DNA from: Marinomonas rhizomae
GTDB lineage: Bacteria > Pseudomonadota > Gammaproteobacteria > Pseudomonadales > Marinomonadaceae
Assembly: GCF_024397855.1 (NCBI RefSeq)
Contig: NZ_CP073343.1
Coordinates: 1,612,001 to 1,676,000, forward strand
Reading direction: 5' to 3'
Length of the DNA stretch: 64,000 nt
Positions 18,528 to 28,181 of this stretch are shown piece by piece. A model generated the notes under the pieces. That model did not search any database. It had not been told where the DNA came from and was given only the letters and a program-made list of their open reading frames with translations. The position numbers and the translations under genes were made by a program. Position 1 is the first letter of the stretch. Each line of letters starts with the position of its first letter.

Positions 18528-20021
18528 ATGATTACCATAAAAACAACAAAGACCTTATACGCACCTGACAAGGTGGATGTTGGCATTATTCACATCGGCT
18601 TGGGCGCCTTTCATCGTGCACATCAAGCGGTTTATATAGAGAAAAACCTTAATCGACATCAAGGTGGCGATTGGGGGATTTGTGCGGTAAATATTCGCTC
18701 GAATAGCCAATTGGTCGATGAGCTGAAAGACAATGGTTGCCGCTATCATATTGCCGAATACCAAGACAGCCAGAACGTCGAGTTGCGCGAGATCAACGCG
18801 ATTCGTGATGCACTATTTGCTGGTACTGATAAAGAGCCGTTGTTTGCCAAGCTCGTTTCGCCAAAAACCAAGATCGTGACCTTAACTGTCACTGAAAAAG
18901 GCTATTACTTGGCACCAGCGGATAAAACACTGCGCCAAGATGATCCAAGTATTCAGCACGATATACAGAACCCAACCGCGCCAAAAACCGCACCGGGAAT
19001 CTTGGTTGAAGCCTTGTACCGCCGAAAAGAATCTGGTTTAGAACCATTCACTATCTTGTCATGTGACAACATGCCAGAGAATGGTCGTTTAACTCGCCAA
19101 GTGGTTTGTGATCTAGCCGCTCTGCGTTCGGCTGAACTGGCGCAATGGATTCAAGATAATGTGGCTTTTCCTAGCTCTATGGTCGACAGAATCGTACCAG
19201 CCATGTCGGATGATTCTCGTGAACGTTTACAGAAAGAGCTGCAATGCGACGATCAAAATGCCGTGATGTGTGAAGCCTTTAGCCAATGGGTAGTAGAAGA
19301 CAACTTCCCACAAGGTCGTCCAGATTGGGAAAACGATGGTGTACAAATGGTGGAAGACGTTCATCCATTTGAAACCATGAAACTTCGTTTATTAAACGGC
19401 AGTCATTCTTTGTTGGCGTATGTTGGCTTAGCCGCTAAGCATAAAACCGTGGCACAAGCCGTTGCGGATGAAAAATTCGCTAACTTGATTCGTCACTATA
19501 TGAGCTGTGAAGCTTCGCCAACGTTGGACTTGCCTGAAGAAGTGCAAGTGCAAACCTACATTGAAAGTCTGGTGAGCCGCTTTGCTAATGACAGTCTGCA
19601 GCATCAGTTGTCACAAATTGCGATGGATGGCTCACAGAAAATTCCTCAGCGCTGGTTAAATGGCGCGGAAGAACGTTTAGCGAAAGGGGCGAAACAGGAC
19701 GACCTTAATGCGACAGCGTTAGGTGTAGCGGCATGGCTATTTTATGTTCGCGGTGCTGATCTAGAAGGTAATCAGCACAAGGTTGATGACCCAATGGCGC
19801 AAACACTAAGCGAACTCCATGCTCGTTGTTCTGACCCAGAAAGCTTGGTTAGCGAAGCCCTAAAACTCAACGATATTTTTTCAACAGAAATCAGCCAAAG
19901 CGAGATTTTTTCTAATGCTGTGCTGAGCGCATATCAAACAATTATTTCAAGCGGTGTTGCGGAATGTTTGTCATTCAATAGCAGACTATTAAATAACAAC
20001 ACAGCGAATTTCGGAGGATAG
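18528..20021 (+). CDS. uxuB: Fructuronate reductase (mannitol dehydrogenase family)
   Basis: NADH-dependent reduction of D-fructuronate to D-mannonate. The 497-aa protein has the polyol-dehydrogenase N-terminal Rossmann segment ([20 protein letters not shown]), [14 protein letters not shown] and the C-terminal family motif [19 protein letters not shown] with its catalytic Lys/Asn/His set. The position between uxaC and uxuA favours fructuronate reductase over mannitol or tagaturonate oxidoreductases of the same family. Its last codons (TTC GGA GGA TAG) supply the ribosome-binding site for uxuA, which starts one base later. Confidence 0.93.
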   Translation: MITIKTTKTLYAPDKVDVGIIHIGLGAFHRAHQAVYIEKNLNRHQGGDWGICAVNIRSNSQLVDELKDNGCRYHIAEYQDSQNVELREINAIRDALFAGTDKEPLFAKLVSPKTKIVTLTVTEKGYYLAPADKTLRQDDPSIQHDIQNPTAPKTAPGILVEALYRRKESGLEPFTILSCDNMPENGRLTRQVVCDLAALRSAELAQWIQDNVAFPSSMVDRIVPAMSDDSRERLQKELQCDDQNAVMCEAFSQWVVEDNFPQGRPDWENDGVQMVEDVHPFETMKLRLLNGSHSLLAYVGLAAKHKTVAQAVADEKFANLIRHYMSCEASPTLDLPEEVQVQTYIESLVSRFANDSLQHQLSQIAMDGSQKIPQRWLNGAEERLAKGAKQDDLNATALGVAAWLFYVRGADLEGNQHKVDDPMAQTLSELHARCSDPESLVSEALKLNDIFSTEISQSEIFSNAVLSAYQTIISSGVAECLSFNSRLLNNNTANFGG

Positions 20022-20022
20022 A

Positions 20023-21198
20023 ATGGAACATACTTGGCGTTGGTTTGGACCAAATGATGAAACGACGTTGACGGACATTCGTCAAACAGGCGCGACGGGG
20101 GTTGTGACCGCGTTGCATGAAATCCCTAATGGCGACGTTTGGCCAGTAGAAGTGATTAAAGCACGTAAAGCCATGATCGAATCGCATTCACTGCGCTGGT
20201 CTGTGGTTGAAAGTGTGCCAGTGCACGAAGACATCAAAAAGCGTACTGGTAATTATCAAGAGTACATTCAAAACTACAAGCAAACCCTTCTGAACTTAGC
20301 GGAATGTGGTATCGATACGGTGTGCTACAACTTCATGCCAGTATTGGATTGGACGCGTACGGATTTGGATTATGAACTTCCAGATGGTTCTCGTGCATTG
20401 CGTTTTGATCAAACGGCGTTTGCTGCATTTGAACTCTATATTCTAGAGCGCAAAGGTGCAGAATCTGACTACAGTGATGAAGAAAAAGCGCAAGCGAAAG
20501 TTTTCATGGAAAACTTAAAAGAAGACGATAAAAACCGCTTGGTAGCGAACATCATTGCCGGTCTTCCTGGCTCAGAAGAGAGCTACACGATTGAGCAGTT
20601 CCGTTCTAAATTAGACGAATACGCTGGCATCGACAAAGACACACTTCGTGAACACCTGAAGTTGTTCTTAGAAGAAATTGTACCAGCAGCAGAGCAGGGC
20701 GGTTTGCGACTAGCGATTCACCCAGATGATCCACCACGTCCAATTCTTGGTTTACCACGCGTTGTCTCTGTCAAAGACGACATCGAATGGTTGCTTGGTG
20801 CAGTGCCAAGTCCTGTGAACGGTATTACTCTTTGTACTGGTTCTTACGGTGTGCGTGCAGACAACGACTTGGTCGACATGGTGCAACGTTTTGGTTCCAA
20901 TATCTTCTTCACACATTTAAGATCCACCAAACGTGAAGAAGTGGCAGGCAGCTTTCATGAAGCGTCCCACCTTGGTGGTGATGTAGACATGGTTGGCGTA
21001 GTTCGCGCATTGCTTGTTGAAGAGAAAAAGCGTAACGACAACAACGCACCGAGCCTGATCCCAATGCGACCAGACCACGGTCATCAAATCCTGAATGACC
21101 TAGATAAAAACTCGAAACCGGGTTACTCGAAACTAGGCCGAATGAAAGGCTTGGCGGAAGTTCGTGGTTTAGAGTTGGGCCTTAAAAGTACGTTGTAA
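20023..21198 (+). CDS. uxuA: Mannonate dehydratase
   Basis: Dehydrates D-mannonate to 2-keto-3-deoxygluconate. The 391-aa length and the N-terminal [20 protein letters not shown] are typical of the UxuA TIM-barrel family; metal-site segments include [32 protein letters not shown] and [12 protein letters not shown]. It is the last gene of the operon, coupled to uxuB by a 1-bp gap, and followed by a strong terminator. The next steps (KDG kinase, KDPG aldolase) are not encoded in this window. Confidence 0.96.
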   Translation: MEHTWRWFGPNDETTLTDIRQTGATGVVTALHEIPNGDVWPVEVIKARKAMIESHSLRWSVVESVPVHEDIKKRTGNYQEYIQNYKQTLLNLAECGIDTVCYNFMPVLDWTRTDLDYELPDGSRALRFDQTAFAAFELYILERKGAESDYSDEEKAQAKVFMENLKEDDKNRLVANIIAGLPGSEESYTIEQFRSKLDEYAGIDKDTLREHLKLFLEEIVPAAEQGGLRLAIHPDDPPRPILGLPRVVSVKDDIEWLLGAVPSPVNGITLCTGSYGVRADNDLVDMVQRFGSNIFFTHLRSTKREEVAGSFHEASHLGGDVDMVGVVRALLVEEKKRNDNNAPSLIPMRPDHGHQILNDLDKNSKPGYSKLGRMKGLAEVRGLELGLKSTL

Positions 21199-21224
21199 GC
21201 TAGCAAATTACCAAACTTAAATGC

Positions 21225-21268
21225 AAAAATGCCTTCTGTACCGACATGGGACAGAAGGCATTTTTTTC
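21225..21268 (+). terminator. Intrinsic terminator of the uronate operon
   Basis: ATGCCTTCTGT (21229-21239) and ACAGAAGGCAT (21251-21261) form an 11-bp perfect stem followed by a T-run to 21267. It closes the long plus-strand operon after uxuA. Confidence 0.92.
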
Positions 21269-21387
21269 TGGTGAAAAATGAAAAAGAACTTTAGTATCAA
21301 TAGATAAGCGTTTATGTCGTAGACCTTTTACTGAGAGTAGTTACACCATTTAACAGTGTGTTATTGGTAAATTGGAGCTGAAAAAAT

Positions 21388-21735
21388 ATGGCTATCAGTG
21401 AATTTGAGATAAAACGTACCGAATCTGAGCTAGAGAAGTATCTTGCTAAGCATCGTCCTCCTGCCCACATTAGACATCAATTAGATATTGGATACCGTAT
21501 ATCTGGACAAAGCGTAGAGTTATTTGAAATTCGACCGCATTGGAAGATAGCGGATTTAAAAATTGAAACGCCGGTTGCTAAAGCTACGTTTGTAAAAACG
21601 AAAGGTTATTGGAAGGTGTTTTGGATGCGCCAAGATCTGAAATGGCACAGATACGATGTAAACCACGAAGTCAGTAGAATAGAGGTTTTTTTGCAAATGG
21701 TAAGCGAGGATGAACACGCTTGCTTCTTCGGGTGA
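21388..21735 (+). CDS. DUF3024 family protein
   Basis: Uncharacterised 115-aa cytoplasmic protein. The pattern IRPHWKIADLKIETPVAKAT, WKVFWMRQDLKWHRYD and the C-terminal DEHACFFG is characteristic of the DUF3024 family, whose members are short and widespread in gammaproteobacteria. No catalytic motif is evident. It stands alone between the uxuA terminator and a WYL regulator. Confidence 0.8.
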   Translation: MAISEFEIKRTESELEKYLAKHRPPAHIRHQLDIGYRISGQSVELFEIRPHWKIADLKIETPVAKATFVKTKGYWKVFWMRQDLKWHRYDVNHEVSRIEVFLQMVSEDEHACFFG

Positions 21736-21879
21736 AAATGTCTAATCACGTATCAACACAGGTTAGTAATATCACCGATTATCTAGCGGGTTTCAGCATT
21801 GCTTATACGTTTATTGACAGAGTTTGAAACTGGCTAGTCCCTCTTGATAGACATTGTGCCGGTTGGAAAGGGGAGTAAT

Positions 21880-22569
21880 GTGCGAAAATCAGACAGGCTG
21901 TTTCAGTTAACGAATATTCTGCGTAAGCATCAACCAATTACAGCGAAGCAGTTAGCCGAAAAGTTGATGGTGTCAGAAAGAACTATCTATCGCTATGTGG
22001 ATGATTTGTCTTTATCTGGAATACCCGTTTATGGCGAGCCTGGTGTTGGGTATCGTTTGCTAGAGGGGTTCGAGCTACCCCCCTTACAATTGACGCCGAG
22101 TGAACTGGAGGCGTTGATTGCTGGCGTGAGTTTCACGGCGTCTTTGACTGGAAAGAAATTTGCAGCTTCAGCACATTCTTTATTGTCAAAAATTGAGGCA
22201 GCATTGCCTAAAAAATCAAAGATGATTTCTAGTGAAGATCGAGTGATTAGGATGCCTTTAAGGCACAGAGAATCTGAAGTCTATAAGGTATGGGGGGATA
22301 TTCATTCAGCGATAGAATCAGGGTGCTGGCTGAATATTGGTTATAACTCACTTTCAGAAATCGCGACATCGAGAGTTGTATTTCCTTTAGGGTTATTTTA
22401 CTGGGGGGGGCGATGGACATTAGGCGGTTGGTGCCAGCTGCGTGGTGACTACAGAGATTTTAGATTGGACCGCATAACTAAATTAAATCATTGTGAACAT
22501 GCGAGTGCTTTGCCAGAAGATGTTTCTTTGTCTGCATACATTGAATTTAAAAGTGCGAAAATTGACTGA
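21880..22569 (+). CDS. YafY-type transcriptional regulator (HTH-11 plus WYL domain)
   Basis: Repressor of 229 aa. The N-terminal winged helix (RKSDRLFQLTNILRKHQPIT, AKQLAEKLMVSERTIYRYVD) is followed by a WYL ligand domain (PLGLFYWGGRWTLGGWC). Start: GTG 21880 gives the canonical MRKSDRLFQL beginning and has GGGGAG four bases upstream; TTG 21844 has no such site. It is followed after 61 bp by a small ABM-like protein in the same direction. This pairing parallels the second WYL regulator at 37148-37894, which is divergent from a GyrI-like gene. Confidence 0.9.
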   Translation: MRKSDRLFQLTNILRKHQPITAKQLAEKLMVSERTIYRYVDDLSLSGIPVYGEPGVGYRLLEGFELPPLQLTPSELEALIAGVSFTASLTGKKFAASAHSLLSKIEAALPKKSKMISSEDRVIRMPLRHRESEVYKVWGDIHSAIESGCWLNIGYNSLSEIATSRVVFPLGLFYWGGRWTLGGWCQLRGDYRDFRLDRITKLNHCEHASALPEDVSLSAYIEFKSAKID

Positions 22570-22630
22570 CACAATGCTGTCAGTAGTGAAGCCTTAGAGT
22601 GGGTGCTTAACCCATAACTGAGGCACTGAC

Positions 22631-22951
22631 ATGATAAATAATAACAACATTGATAATATTGGCGGTATGGAGTTTGCGACCTTTAGGCTTAAAGAAGGCG
22701 TAACAGAAACCAGATTAGTAGAGCTATCACATCAAGTAGAAGCCGAATTTCTTAGTCAGCAAGAGGAGCTCATTCTTCATTTTTTGGTACGTGGAGCCGA
22801 TGGCATCTATGCCGATGTGGCAATTGCCAGTTCGCAAGAAAAAGCGGAGGAGTATTGCCAGCAGTGGCTGAGCAACAAAGTGGCGCTACAATATTTAGAA
22901 CATCTTGATAAAGAATCAGTCAATATGACCTTTTGGACAAGGGTTAATTAG
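22631..22951 (+). CDS. Small protein of the ABM/dimeric alpha-beta barrel type
   Basis: 106-aa protein. The order FATFRLKEGVTETRLVELSH, EEFxxQxELILHFLVR-like segment and a final NMTFWTRVN resembles dimeric alpha-beta barrel proteins such as antibiotic biosynthesis monooxygenases. No cofactor site is needed in that fold and none is seen. It is probably co-transcribed with the WYL regulator upstream. Function is unknown. Confidence 0.65.
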   Translation: MINNNNIDNIGGMEFATFRLKEGVTETRLVELSHQVEAEFLSQQEELILHFLVRGADGIYADVAIASSQEKAEEYCQQWLSNKVALQYLEHLDKESVNMTFWTRVN

Positions 22952-23041
22952 TTATTTTGGCGCAGATGAAAATAGAAGTTAAGAGGCTGTAACAGATAGT
23001 CCTAAAATAGAGTTTACAGCGTTAATCAAAATAATGGATTA

Positions 23042-23084
23042 AAAAGACCAAGTGATGAAAAATCTCACTTGGTCTTTTTGTTTT
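23042..23084. terminator. Bidirectional intrinsic terminator
   Basis: AAAAGACCAAGTGA (23042-23055) and TCACTTGGTCTTTT (23064-23077) form a 14-bp stem with a T-run on the plus side and a shorter one on the minus side. It serves the ABM-like gene and, more weakly, the convergent lipoprotein gene. Confidence 0.85.
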
Positions 23085-23139
23085 ACCCAAGTATTCACGA
23101 GTTAATGAATGGCAAGTAACCAGAATGGCTATCTGTACG

Positions 23140-23736
23140 CTAGTTTATTTTATGGAAAGGACGGTTATAGTCGAGTCTGGTTGGTCTCTGTAACGTATCT
23201 TGATCGTCGGCTCCAGTGTAGAGAGTGTCGTTCTTGATATAAACGATACTGTGTTCTTCAGGGTAGAAGTGGGCGCCATCATATCGCATAGTGCGACTAT
23301 CGAATTCGGTGACGATTGTGCCATCACTCAGGATAACGCCGTTCCCCAATGTAAATTTGCTAAGTGATGTAGGGTTCGGGGCCCCTGGTAAGGGGCTAGT
23401 GCAGCCAGCATCAATGTAGTTTTTGATATCTGTGGTGAATTCACTACGACTGAAGGATACGATCACGATATCATAGTGCGCTTCACCTTCTACATGCCCG
23501 CATGGTTTTCTCCAAGAGCCTTCAAGGTCACTGGTCGTCACGGTGGCGTTATATACTTTTTCGGTGTCGTCAGCATTGTTTTCTGTATCGGTACCTTCGC
23601 TCTCGGTATCCTCGATTTCTGTAACAGGGTTTTTATCGCTGCCTTTGAAATAATTTCCAATTTTAGTATAGCTTTCATTACCTACGCAGCCAGCCATTAG
23701 TGCCGAAACTAGGCTTAACAATACAAGCTTTTCCAT
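23140..23736 (-). CDS. Hypothetical lipoprotein
   Basis: 198-aa protein with a signal peptide and lipobox (SLVSALMAGC, lipidated Cys about residue 17), so it is membrane-anchored. An acidic low-complexity linker follows (about residues 38-60, many Asp, Glu and Thr), then a folded beta-rich part beginning LEGSWRKPCGHVEG. The domain is not recognised; the WRKPC start and later spaced Tyr residues suggest a small lipocalin-like or similar beta fold, which is only a guess. It is alone, upstream of nothing in the same direction. Confidence 0.7.
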   Translation of the reverse strand: MEKLVLLSLVSALMAGCVGNESYTKIGNYFKGSDKNPVTEIEDTESEGTDTENNADDTEKVYNATVTTSDLEGSWRKPCGHVEGEAHYDIVIVSFSRSEFTTDIKNYIDAGCTSPLPGAPNPTSLSKFTLGNGVILSDGTIVTEFDSRTMRYDGAHFYPEEHSIVYIKNDTLYTGADDQDTLQRPTRLDYNRPFHKIN

Positions 23737-23833
23737 AGCGTTTTTTTCCTTACGATCTTGTTAGTTCTAAATGGGATTAAAATAGTCTCGCATAAGGCGA
23801 GCAGTAGTAACAAGCATTACAGCGGCTCGCTTT

Positions 23834-24898
23834 TTAATCAAATTTTACTTTGTCTGTTTTTAGCAAAGCGGCACTACTGGAGTTCACCAACTTGTCGTTC
23901 TTTCTTTCGATAAAGAAAACGTCTAAGTTTTCCTCTTTGGCGATTTTTGCACCTTCAACTGGACCAAGGCACAACATGGTGGTTGCCCATGCATCGCTTA
24001 TTCTAGGATCAGTACCGAATACCGACGCCGAAACAAGGTCATGAGTGATTGGCTTGCCTGTGCTTGGGTTGATTATGTGCGAATACTCCACGCCATTATC
24101 GTCGAAGTGACGGTTATAAGTGCCTGACGTATCAAGCGTGACGCCTTCTTCGTTTTTCACTGTGATGACTTTATAGACTTTTGGTGCGCCGTCAGCAGAA
24201 GGAATAGGGCTTTGGATTGCGACTCGCCATTTGTCGCCATTTGGCTTGTGTCCTTTGATTTTCATATCGCCACCAAATTGCACCATGTAATTATCGTAGC
24301 CTTTGGATTCTAATTCATGACTTAACTTGCCAATGGTGTAGCCTTCGCCCATAGAAGAAAAATCAAGCTGCAAAAAAGGGCGAGTTTTGCGTACGCGCAT
24401 ATTTTCTTCGTCGACTTCTATCTTTTCTATCCCAAGTTCAGATTTTAGGGCGGTTAATTCCTCTGGTGTTGGTACGTGAAGTTTGTCGGTTTTAAAGCCC
24501 CATAAATCGAACAAAGGCCCTATAGTTGGATCGTAACAACCTTCTGATTTGGCGTGTATGTCTTGGGCGATTTGAACAAGCTCTACAAAATCCTGAGAGA
24601 CGGGTTGCCAAGCCACAGAAGGGCTGCGGTTAAATTTGGAAATAAAAGAATCTGGACGATAGGTAGAAAGCTCTTTGTCTATTTGAGCAAGGGTATCGTT
24701 AAATGCGGTTTGAACCTCTGTGACAGGAACGGCGTCTTCAGACCAAAAACTGATTTGGTAAGTTGTGCCTTGGGCATAACCTTCAACCGTTTCCAGTTTT
24801 GGTGGCTCACTGCAACCCACTAAAAACGTTGTCATTAGAATAGTACTAAAGCCTGCAACCTTGGTTACGTTAAAACCAGATTTTATCGAAGTAGACAT
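23834..24898 (-). CDS. apbE: FAD:protein FMN transferase (ApbE), lipoprotein
   Basis: Attaches FMN covalently to Thr/Ser of target flavoproteins such as Na+-NQR or Rnf subunits, on the periplasmic side. The 354-aa protein has a lipobox (TTFLVGCSEPP) at about residues 23-33. Family motifs are LDFSSMGEGYTIGKLSHELE, QFGGDMKIKGHKP and DTSGTYNRHF with SHIINPSTGKPITHD, which contribute the FAD and Mg sites. No NqrC or RnfG gene is adjacent, so its targets lie elsewhere. Confidence 0.95.
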   Translation of the reverse strand: MSTSIKSGFNVTKVAGFSTILMTTFLVGCSEPPKLETVEGYAQGTTYQISFWSEDAVPVTEVQTAFNDTLAQIDKELSTYRPDSFISKFNRSPSVAWQPVSQDFVELVQIAQDIHAKSEGCYDPTIGPLFDLWGFKTDKLHVPTPEELTALKSELGIEKIEVDEENMRVRKTRPFLQLDFSSMGEGYTIGKLSHELESKGYDNYMVQFGGDMKIKGHKPNGDKWRVAIQSPIPSADGAPKVYKVITVKNEEGVTLDTSGTYNRHFDDNGVEYSHIINPSTGKPITHDLVSASVFGTDPRISDAWATTMLCLGPVEGAKIAKEENLDVFFIERKNDKLVNSSSAALLKTDKVKFD

Positions 24899-25013
24899 GT
24901 GATTTAAGCCTTATGAAAAGTAAATTCAGTAAGTTTACCAGTGGATTATGATCAACTCTATTAACCAGCTTATCATCCACACTTATGTGCATTTTGTTGT
25001 TCTACTTTTGTTT

Positions 25014-26000
25014 TCAAAGCTCTGGAAGAAGGCCATTTCTAACCGCACCGGGGGAGATGCCTGTCATTCGTTTGAAGGCCCTACTAAAAGATGCTGTTGA
25101 GCTATAGCCAAGGCGATCTGCGATTTCGTCAAGATTCAGGTTGTCTTGGCTGATCCATTGGCTTGCGAGTCGCATGCGCAGATTGCCTAGGTATTGCTGT
25201 GGTGTGGAGTGGGTTAATTCGGTAAAGCGCTCAGCAAAGACAGACCGTGAAACGCCCATTTCGGAAGCCATATCTGCTACCGACCATTGTCGACCTGGGT
25301 CATGGTGTAGGGCGGATAAAACCTGTGCCAATTTGGGGTCGCGCATGGCTTCAACCCAGCCACACACATCGCATCCAACTTCTACCCAACGACGTAAAAT
25401 CGCAGCGGCCACGACATCGGCAAGCCTTGTTAAAATGACGCTATATCCAGGTCGTTTGGCCTTTAGTTCTTTGGTCATGACATCTAGAATAGCCGGGATT
25501 TGAGGGTCGTAATCGGGCACGGTTTCAATATGCATGACTTCGGGCTTCAAATGGGCTAGTGGATGAAGCCAGCCTAAGTTGAACTCCATCGCACAACTGA
25601 AAATATAGTTGTCTTTTGATCTACAGATTTCGGTATCACAAGCACGGATTTCAGAGGAGGCATCACACAGTGATACTTTTTCAAAGGCATCGATACTGAC
25701 TAATGGCACGCCGTCTTCGCTATAAATATCGTGCGCTCCAGCACAAGGCAGCAATACAGCATCACCACAGGCAAGTTTGTGTACTGCACCACTCTTGGTT
25801 CGAAGTAATACTGAACCTTGGCCAATAAAATGAAAGTACGCCAATTTTGTATCGGCTCCTTCACCATATTTCAGGCCAAATGGCGCTGAAATTTCGACAC
25901 GCCGATATTCAAGGCCTTTAAGACGAACACCGGACAGAAGCTCGTTCACCATGTCGTGTCGGCTTTCATTGAATTGGCTAGTGGGTAAAGAAGGTTGCAT
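25014..26000 (-). CDS. AraC family regulator with cupin_6 domain
   Basis: Transcription factor of 328 aa with an N-terminal cupin sensor (YFHFIGQGSVLLRTKSGAVH, GDAVLLPCAGAHDIYSED) and a C-terminal double HTH (WSVADMASEMGVSRSVFAER and LDEIADRLGYSSTASFSRAF). Start: ATG 26000 has GGAG four bases upstream. The open frame runs on to 26549, but that part is antisense to the MFS gene and is not protein-like. It is divergent from the MFS exporter with a 127-bp intergenic region, so it probably activates that gene. Confidence 0.9.
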   Translation of the reverse strand: MQPSLPTSQFNESRHDMVNELLSGVRLKGLEYRRVEISAPFGLKYGEGADTKLAYFHFIGQGSVLLRTKSGAVHKLACGDAVLLPCAGAHDIYSEDGVPLVSIDAFEKVSLCDASSEIRACDTEICRSKDNYIFSCAMEFNLGWLHPLAHLKPEVMHIETVPDYDPQIPAILDVMTKELKAKRPGYSVILTRLADVVAAAILRRWVEVGCDVCGWVEAMRDPKLAQVLSALHHDPGRQWSVADMASEMGVSRSVFAERFTELTHSTPQQYLGNLRMRLASQWISQDNLNLDEIADRLGYSSTASFSRAFKRMTGISPGAVRNGLLPEL

Positions 26001-26127
26001 AATGCTCCGGACGAAATGGTATGAATTTAAGATATATTGGTATATATCGTCTGGCCTGTCCATATTATTCTTCTTTGCATATTGTTCGATAGGCAATGTA
26101 CAAACATTTATATCTAGAGGATTTTCA

Positions 26128-27333
26128 ATGACGAATACCGTAAATGAACCATCCATGCAGACAAAAGAAACACCTGCCTGGTGGGCTGTGATAGCCATGA
26201 CGTTAGGGGTTTTTGGGTTGGTCACGGCAGAGTTTTTGCCTGCTAGCCTTCTTACTCCGATGGCGTCAGACCTTTCCATTACCGAAGGCATGGCTGGCCA
26301 AGCGGTTTCGGCTACTGCTATTTTGGCGGTTGTTGCCAGCCTTTTAACGGCTACCGTGACCCGCAGAATAGATCGTCGATACGTATTGCTGGGCTTCTCT
26401 GTGTTATTAATTATCTCAAGCGCTTTGGTTGCGCTTGCTCCGAACTTCTTCTTGCTGCTGGCTGGTCGGGTATTACTTGGTATCGCGCTTGGTGGTTTCT
26501 GGACTATGGCGGCCGCTGTTGTCATGCGCTTGGTTCCCGATAAAGACATTCCTCGTGCGCTGGCTATTATGTTTAGTGGGGTGTCGGCGGCGACGATTTT
26601 TGCGGCACCGCTTGGCAGTTACCTCGGTGGTACTATTGGCTGGCGTAATGTCTTTTGGCTTGTTGCTTTACTAGGTGTTCTGGTTCTTTTCGTCCAGCTT
26701 GCGACCTTACCGAAAATGCCTCCACGTGGGCGAGCGACATTGGGTACATTGATAGCAGTGATGAATCGACCTCGAATGAAGTTTGGCCTAATAATGTTGG
26801 TGCTGATTTTTACGGGACATTTCGCTTTATTCACATACGTACGACCCTTCCTTGAAAACGTAACAGGTGTGGCTACGGCGGGTATTTCTGGCATTTTGTT
26901 GGGCTTTGGCGTGGCGAACTTCATTGGGACTCACCTAGCCGGTGCGTTAATTGCGCGATCTCTGCGTCTTACTTTAACCCTTGCACCATTGATCATTGGC
27001 TTAGCTGGAATAGGGATGGTTAGCATTCAGGGCGCTATCGCTCCAACCGCTGTATTGGTAGCGATTTGGGGGATGGCGTTTGGTGGCGTGCCTGTTGGTT
27101 GGTCAACTTGGATTACACGTAGTGTGCCGGACGAAGCCGAAAGCGGTGGTGGGCTTTTAGTTGCGGCTATTCAGGTTGGGATTGCAACCGGTGCTGCCGC
27201 GGGCGGATTAGTGTTTGATACAAGTGGTGCGTTGGGTGTCTTTAGTATCGCTGCTTTGATACTTCTGGCGGCTTCCTTGTTTGTCTCAATCGGCTTGAGA
27301 ACTAAGCCCTCGCCAGTCGCAAAAAACATTTGA
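26128..27333 (+). CDS. MFS transporter (DHA1-type exporter)
   Basis: Twelve-helix proton-coupled exporter of 401 aa. The N-terminal WWAVIAMTLGVFGLVTAEFL with ASLLTPMASDLSITEGMAG is typical of the AraJ/YdhP/NepI-like DHA1 group, and loop 2-3 has the motif-A-like RRIDRRYVL. The central PLGSYLGGTIGWRNVFWLVA matches the TM5 antiporter motif. Start: ATG 26128 has AGAGG seven bases upstream. It is divergent from an AraC regulator. Purine nucleoside, sugar or drug export are all possible. Confidence 0.92.
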   Translation: MTNTVNEPSMQTKETPAWWAVIAMTLGVFGLVTAEFLPASLLTPMASDLSITEGMAGQAVSATAILAVVASLLTATVTRRIDRRYVLLGFSVLLIISSALVALAPNFFLLLAGRVLLGIALGGFWTMAAAVVMRLVPDKDIPRALAIMFSGVSAATIFAAPLGSYLGGTIGWRNVFWLVALLGVLVLFVQLATLPKMPPRGRATLGTLIAVMNRPRMKFGLIMLVLIFTGHFALFTYVRPFLENVTGVATAGISGILLGFGVANFIGTHLAGALIARSLRLTLTLAPLIIGLAGIGMVSIQGAIAPTAVLVAIWGMAFGGVPVGWSTWITRSVPDEAESGGGLLVAAIQVGIATGAAAGGLVFDTSGALGVFSIAALILLAASLFVSIGLRTKPSPVAKNI

Positions 27334-27375
27334 TTTAAACATCGTCTATCTATAAAAATCATTAGGCTAATGATT

Positions 27376-27417
27376 AAAGCACCCTGATTATATTGTTAAT
27401 AGTCAGGGTGCTTTTTT
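27376..27417. terminator. Intrinsic terminator between MFS and lysE-like genes
   Basis: AAAGCACCCTGA (27376-27387) and TCAGGGTGCTTT (27403-27414) form a 12-bp stem followed by six T. The AT-rich left flank makes it usable from both converging genes. Confidence 0.88.
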
Positions 27418-27419
27418 AT

Positions 27420-28109
27420 TCATTGGGTATTAGTGTTTAAAGGTAAGTCTATTAATAGCCGCAATCCGAGTGATGCCATTAGTAAACCTGTCACCCGTTC
27501 GATCCATATCTTAAAAATCATTACTTTTTGTTGGATGCTTGCTGACGTGAGTAAGCATGCGACCAGTGCAAACCAGAGAAAATGCGCTAAAGCGATATAA
27601 GCGCCATAGCCAAGCTCCATCAATAAAGAGGTATCAGCAGAAATAACTTGGCTAAACAAGGATACGATGAACAACATGGTTTTTGGGTTGAGTGCGTTAC
27701 AGGCAAAACCAGACCAAAATGCAGAGTTGTGTCTAGTTACTTTGTTTTGAAGTGAGACTTTATTTTTTGATAGTTCTGATGTCTTTCTAGATTGTGAGTC
27801 AAAAACGATTGCTTTTATATCGGGCCATAGGGCAGAAATGCCTAGCCAAATAAGGTACATGGCGCCAAGGTAACGCAGCGTATTTATAACCCATATATTG
27901 TTGGCAAAGACCACACCCAGCCCTAAGAGCGTATAAGCCAAATGTACGCTAATAGCGGCACTTATTCCGAACGCGCATAAAATTCCCTCTTGTCGTCCTT
28001 TTAGTAATGAGGTTTTTGACACCATGGCAAAATCTGGCCCTGGGCTTATGACGGCCAATAGGGTGATGACAGCAACAGAATACAACTCAAATTGATCGAT
28101 GTTTAACAT
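27420..28109 (-). CDS. LysE family amino-acid exporter
   Basis: Inner-membrane exporter of amino acids or derivatives, 229 aa with about six helices. The N-terminal signature is SPGPDFAMVSKTSLLKGRQE followed by GILCAFGISAAISVH, and the central NALNPKTMLFIVSLFSQV is the second conserved LysE/RhtB motif. The region between helices 3 and 4 is somewhat long and charged. It is divergent from a LysR regulator with 72 bp between, which likely controls it. Confidence 0.93.
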   Translation of the reverse strand: MLNIDQFELYSVAVITLLAVISPGPDFAMVSKTSLLKGRQEGILCAFGISAAISVHLAYTLLGLGVVFANNIWVINTLRYLGAMYLIWLGISALWPDIKAIVFDSQSRKTSELSKNKVSLQNKVTRHNSAFWSGFACNALNPKTMLFIVSLFSQVISADTSLLMELGYGAYIALAHFLWFALVACLLTSASIQQKVMIFKIWIERVTGLLMASLGLRLLIDLPLNTNTQ

Positions 28110-28181
28110 GGTATGGTGCTCTTATCTGTGAAAAATAAGAGTATGATTTGGTCTAGGATTAAATAAAATCGATAATTACTG

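Noticed and set aside
26001..26549. An N-terminal extension of the AraC gene that would make it 511 aa long
   Set aside because: The extra 183 codons are antisense to the start of the MFS gene, are rich in Lys/Ala/Thr without domain features, and the ATG at 26000 has its own ribosome site.
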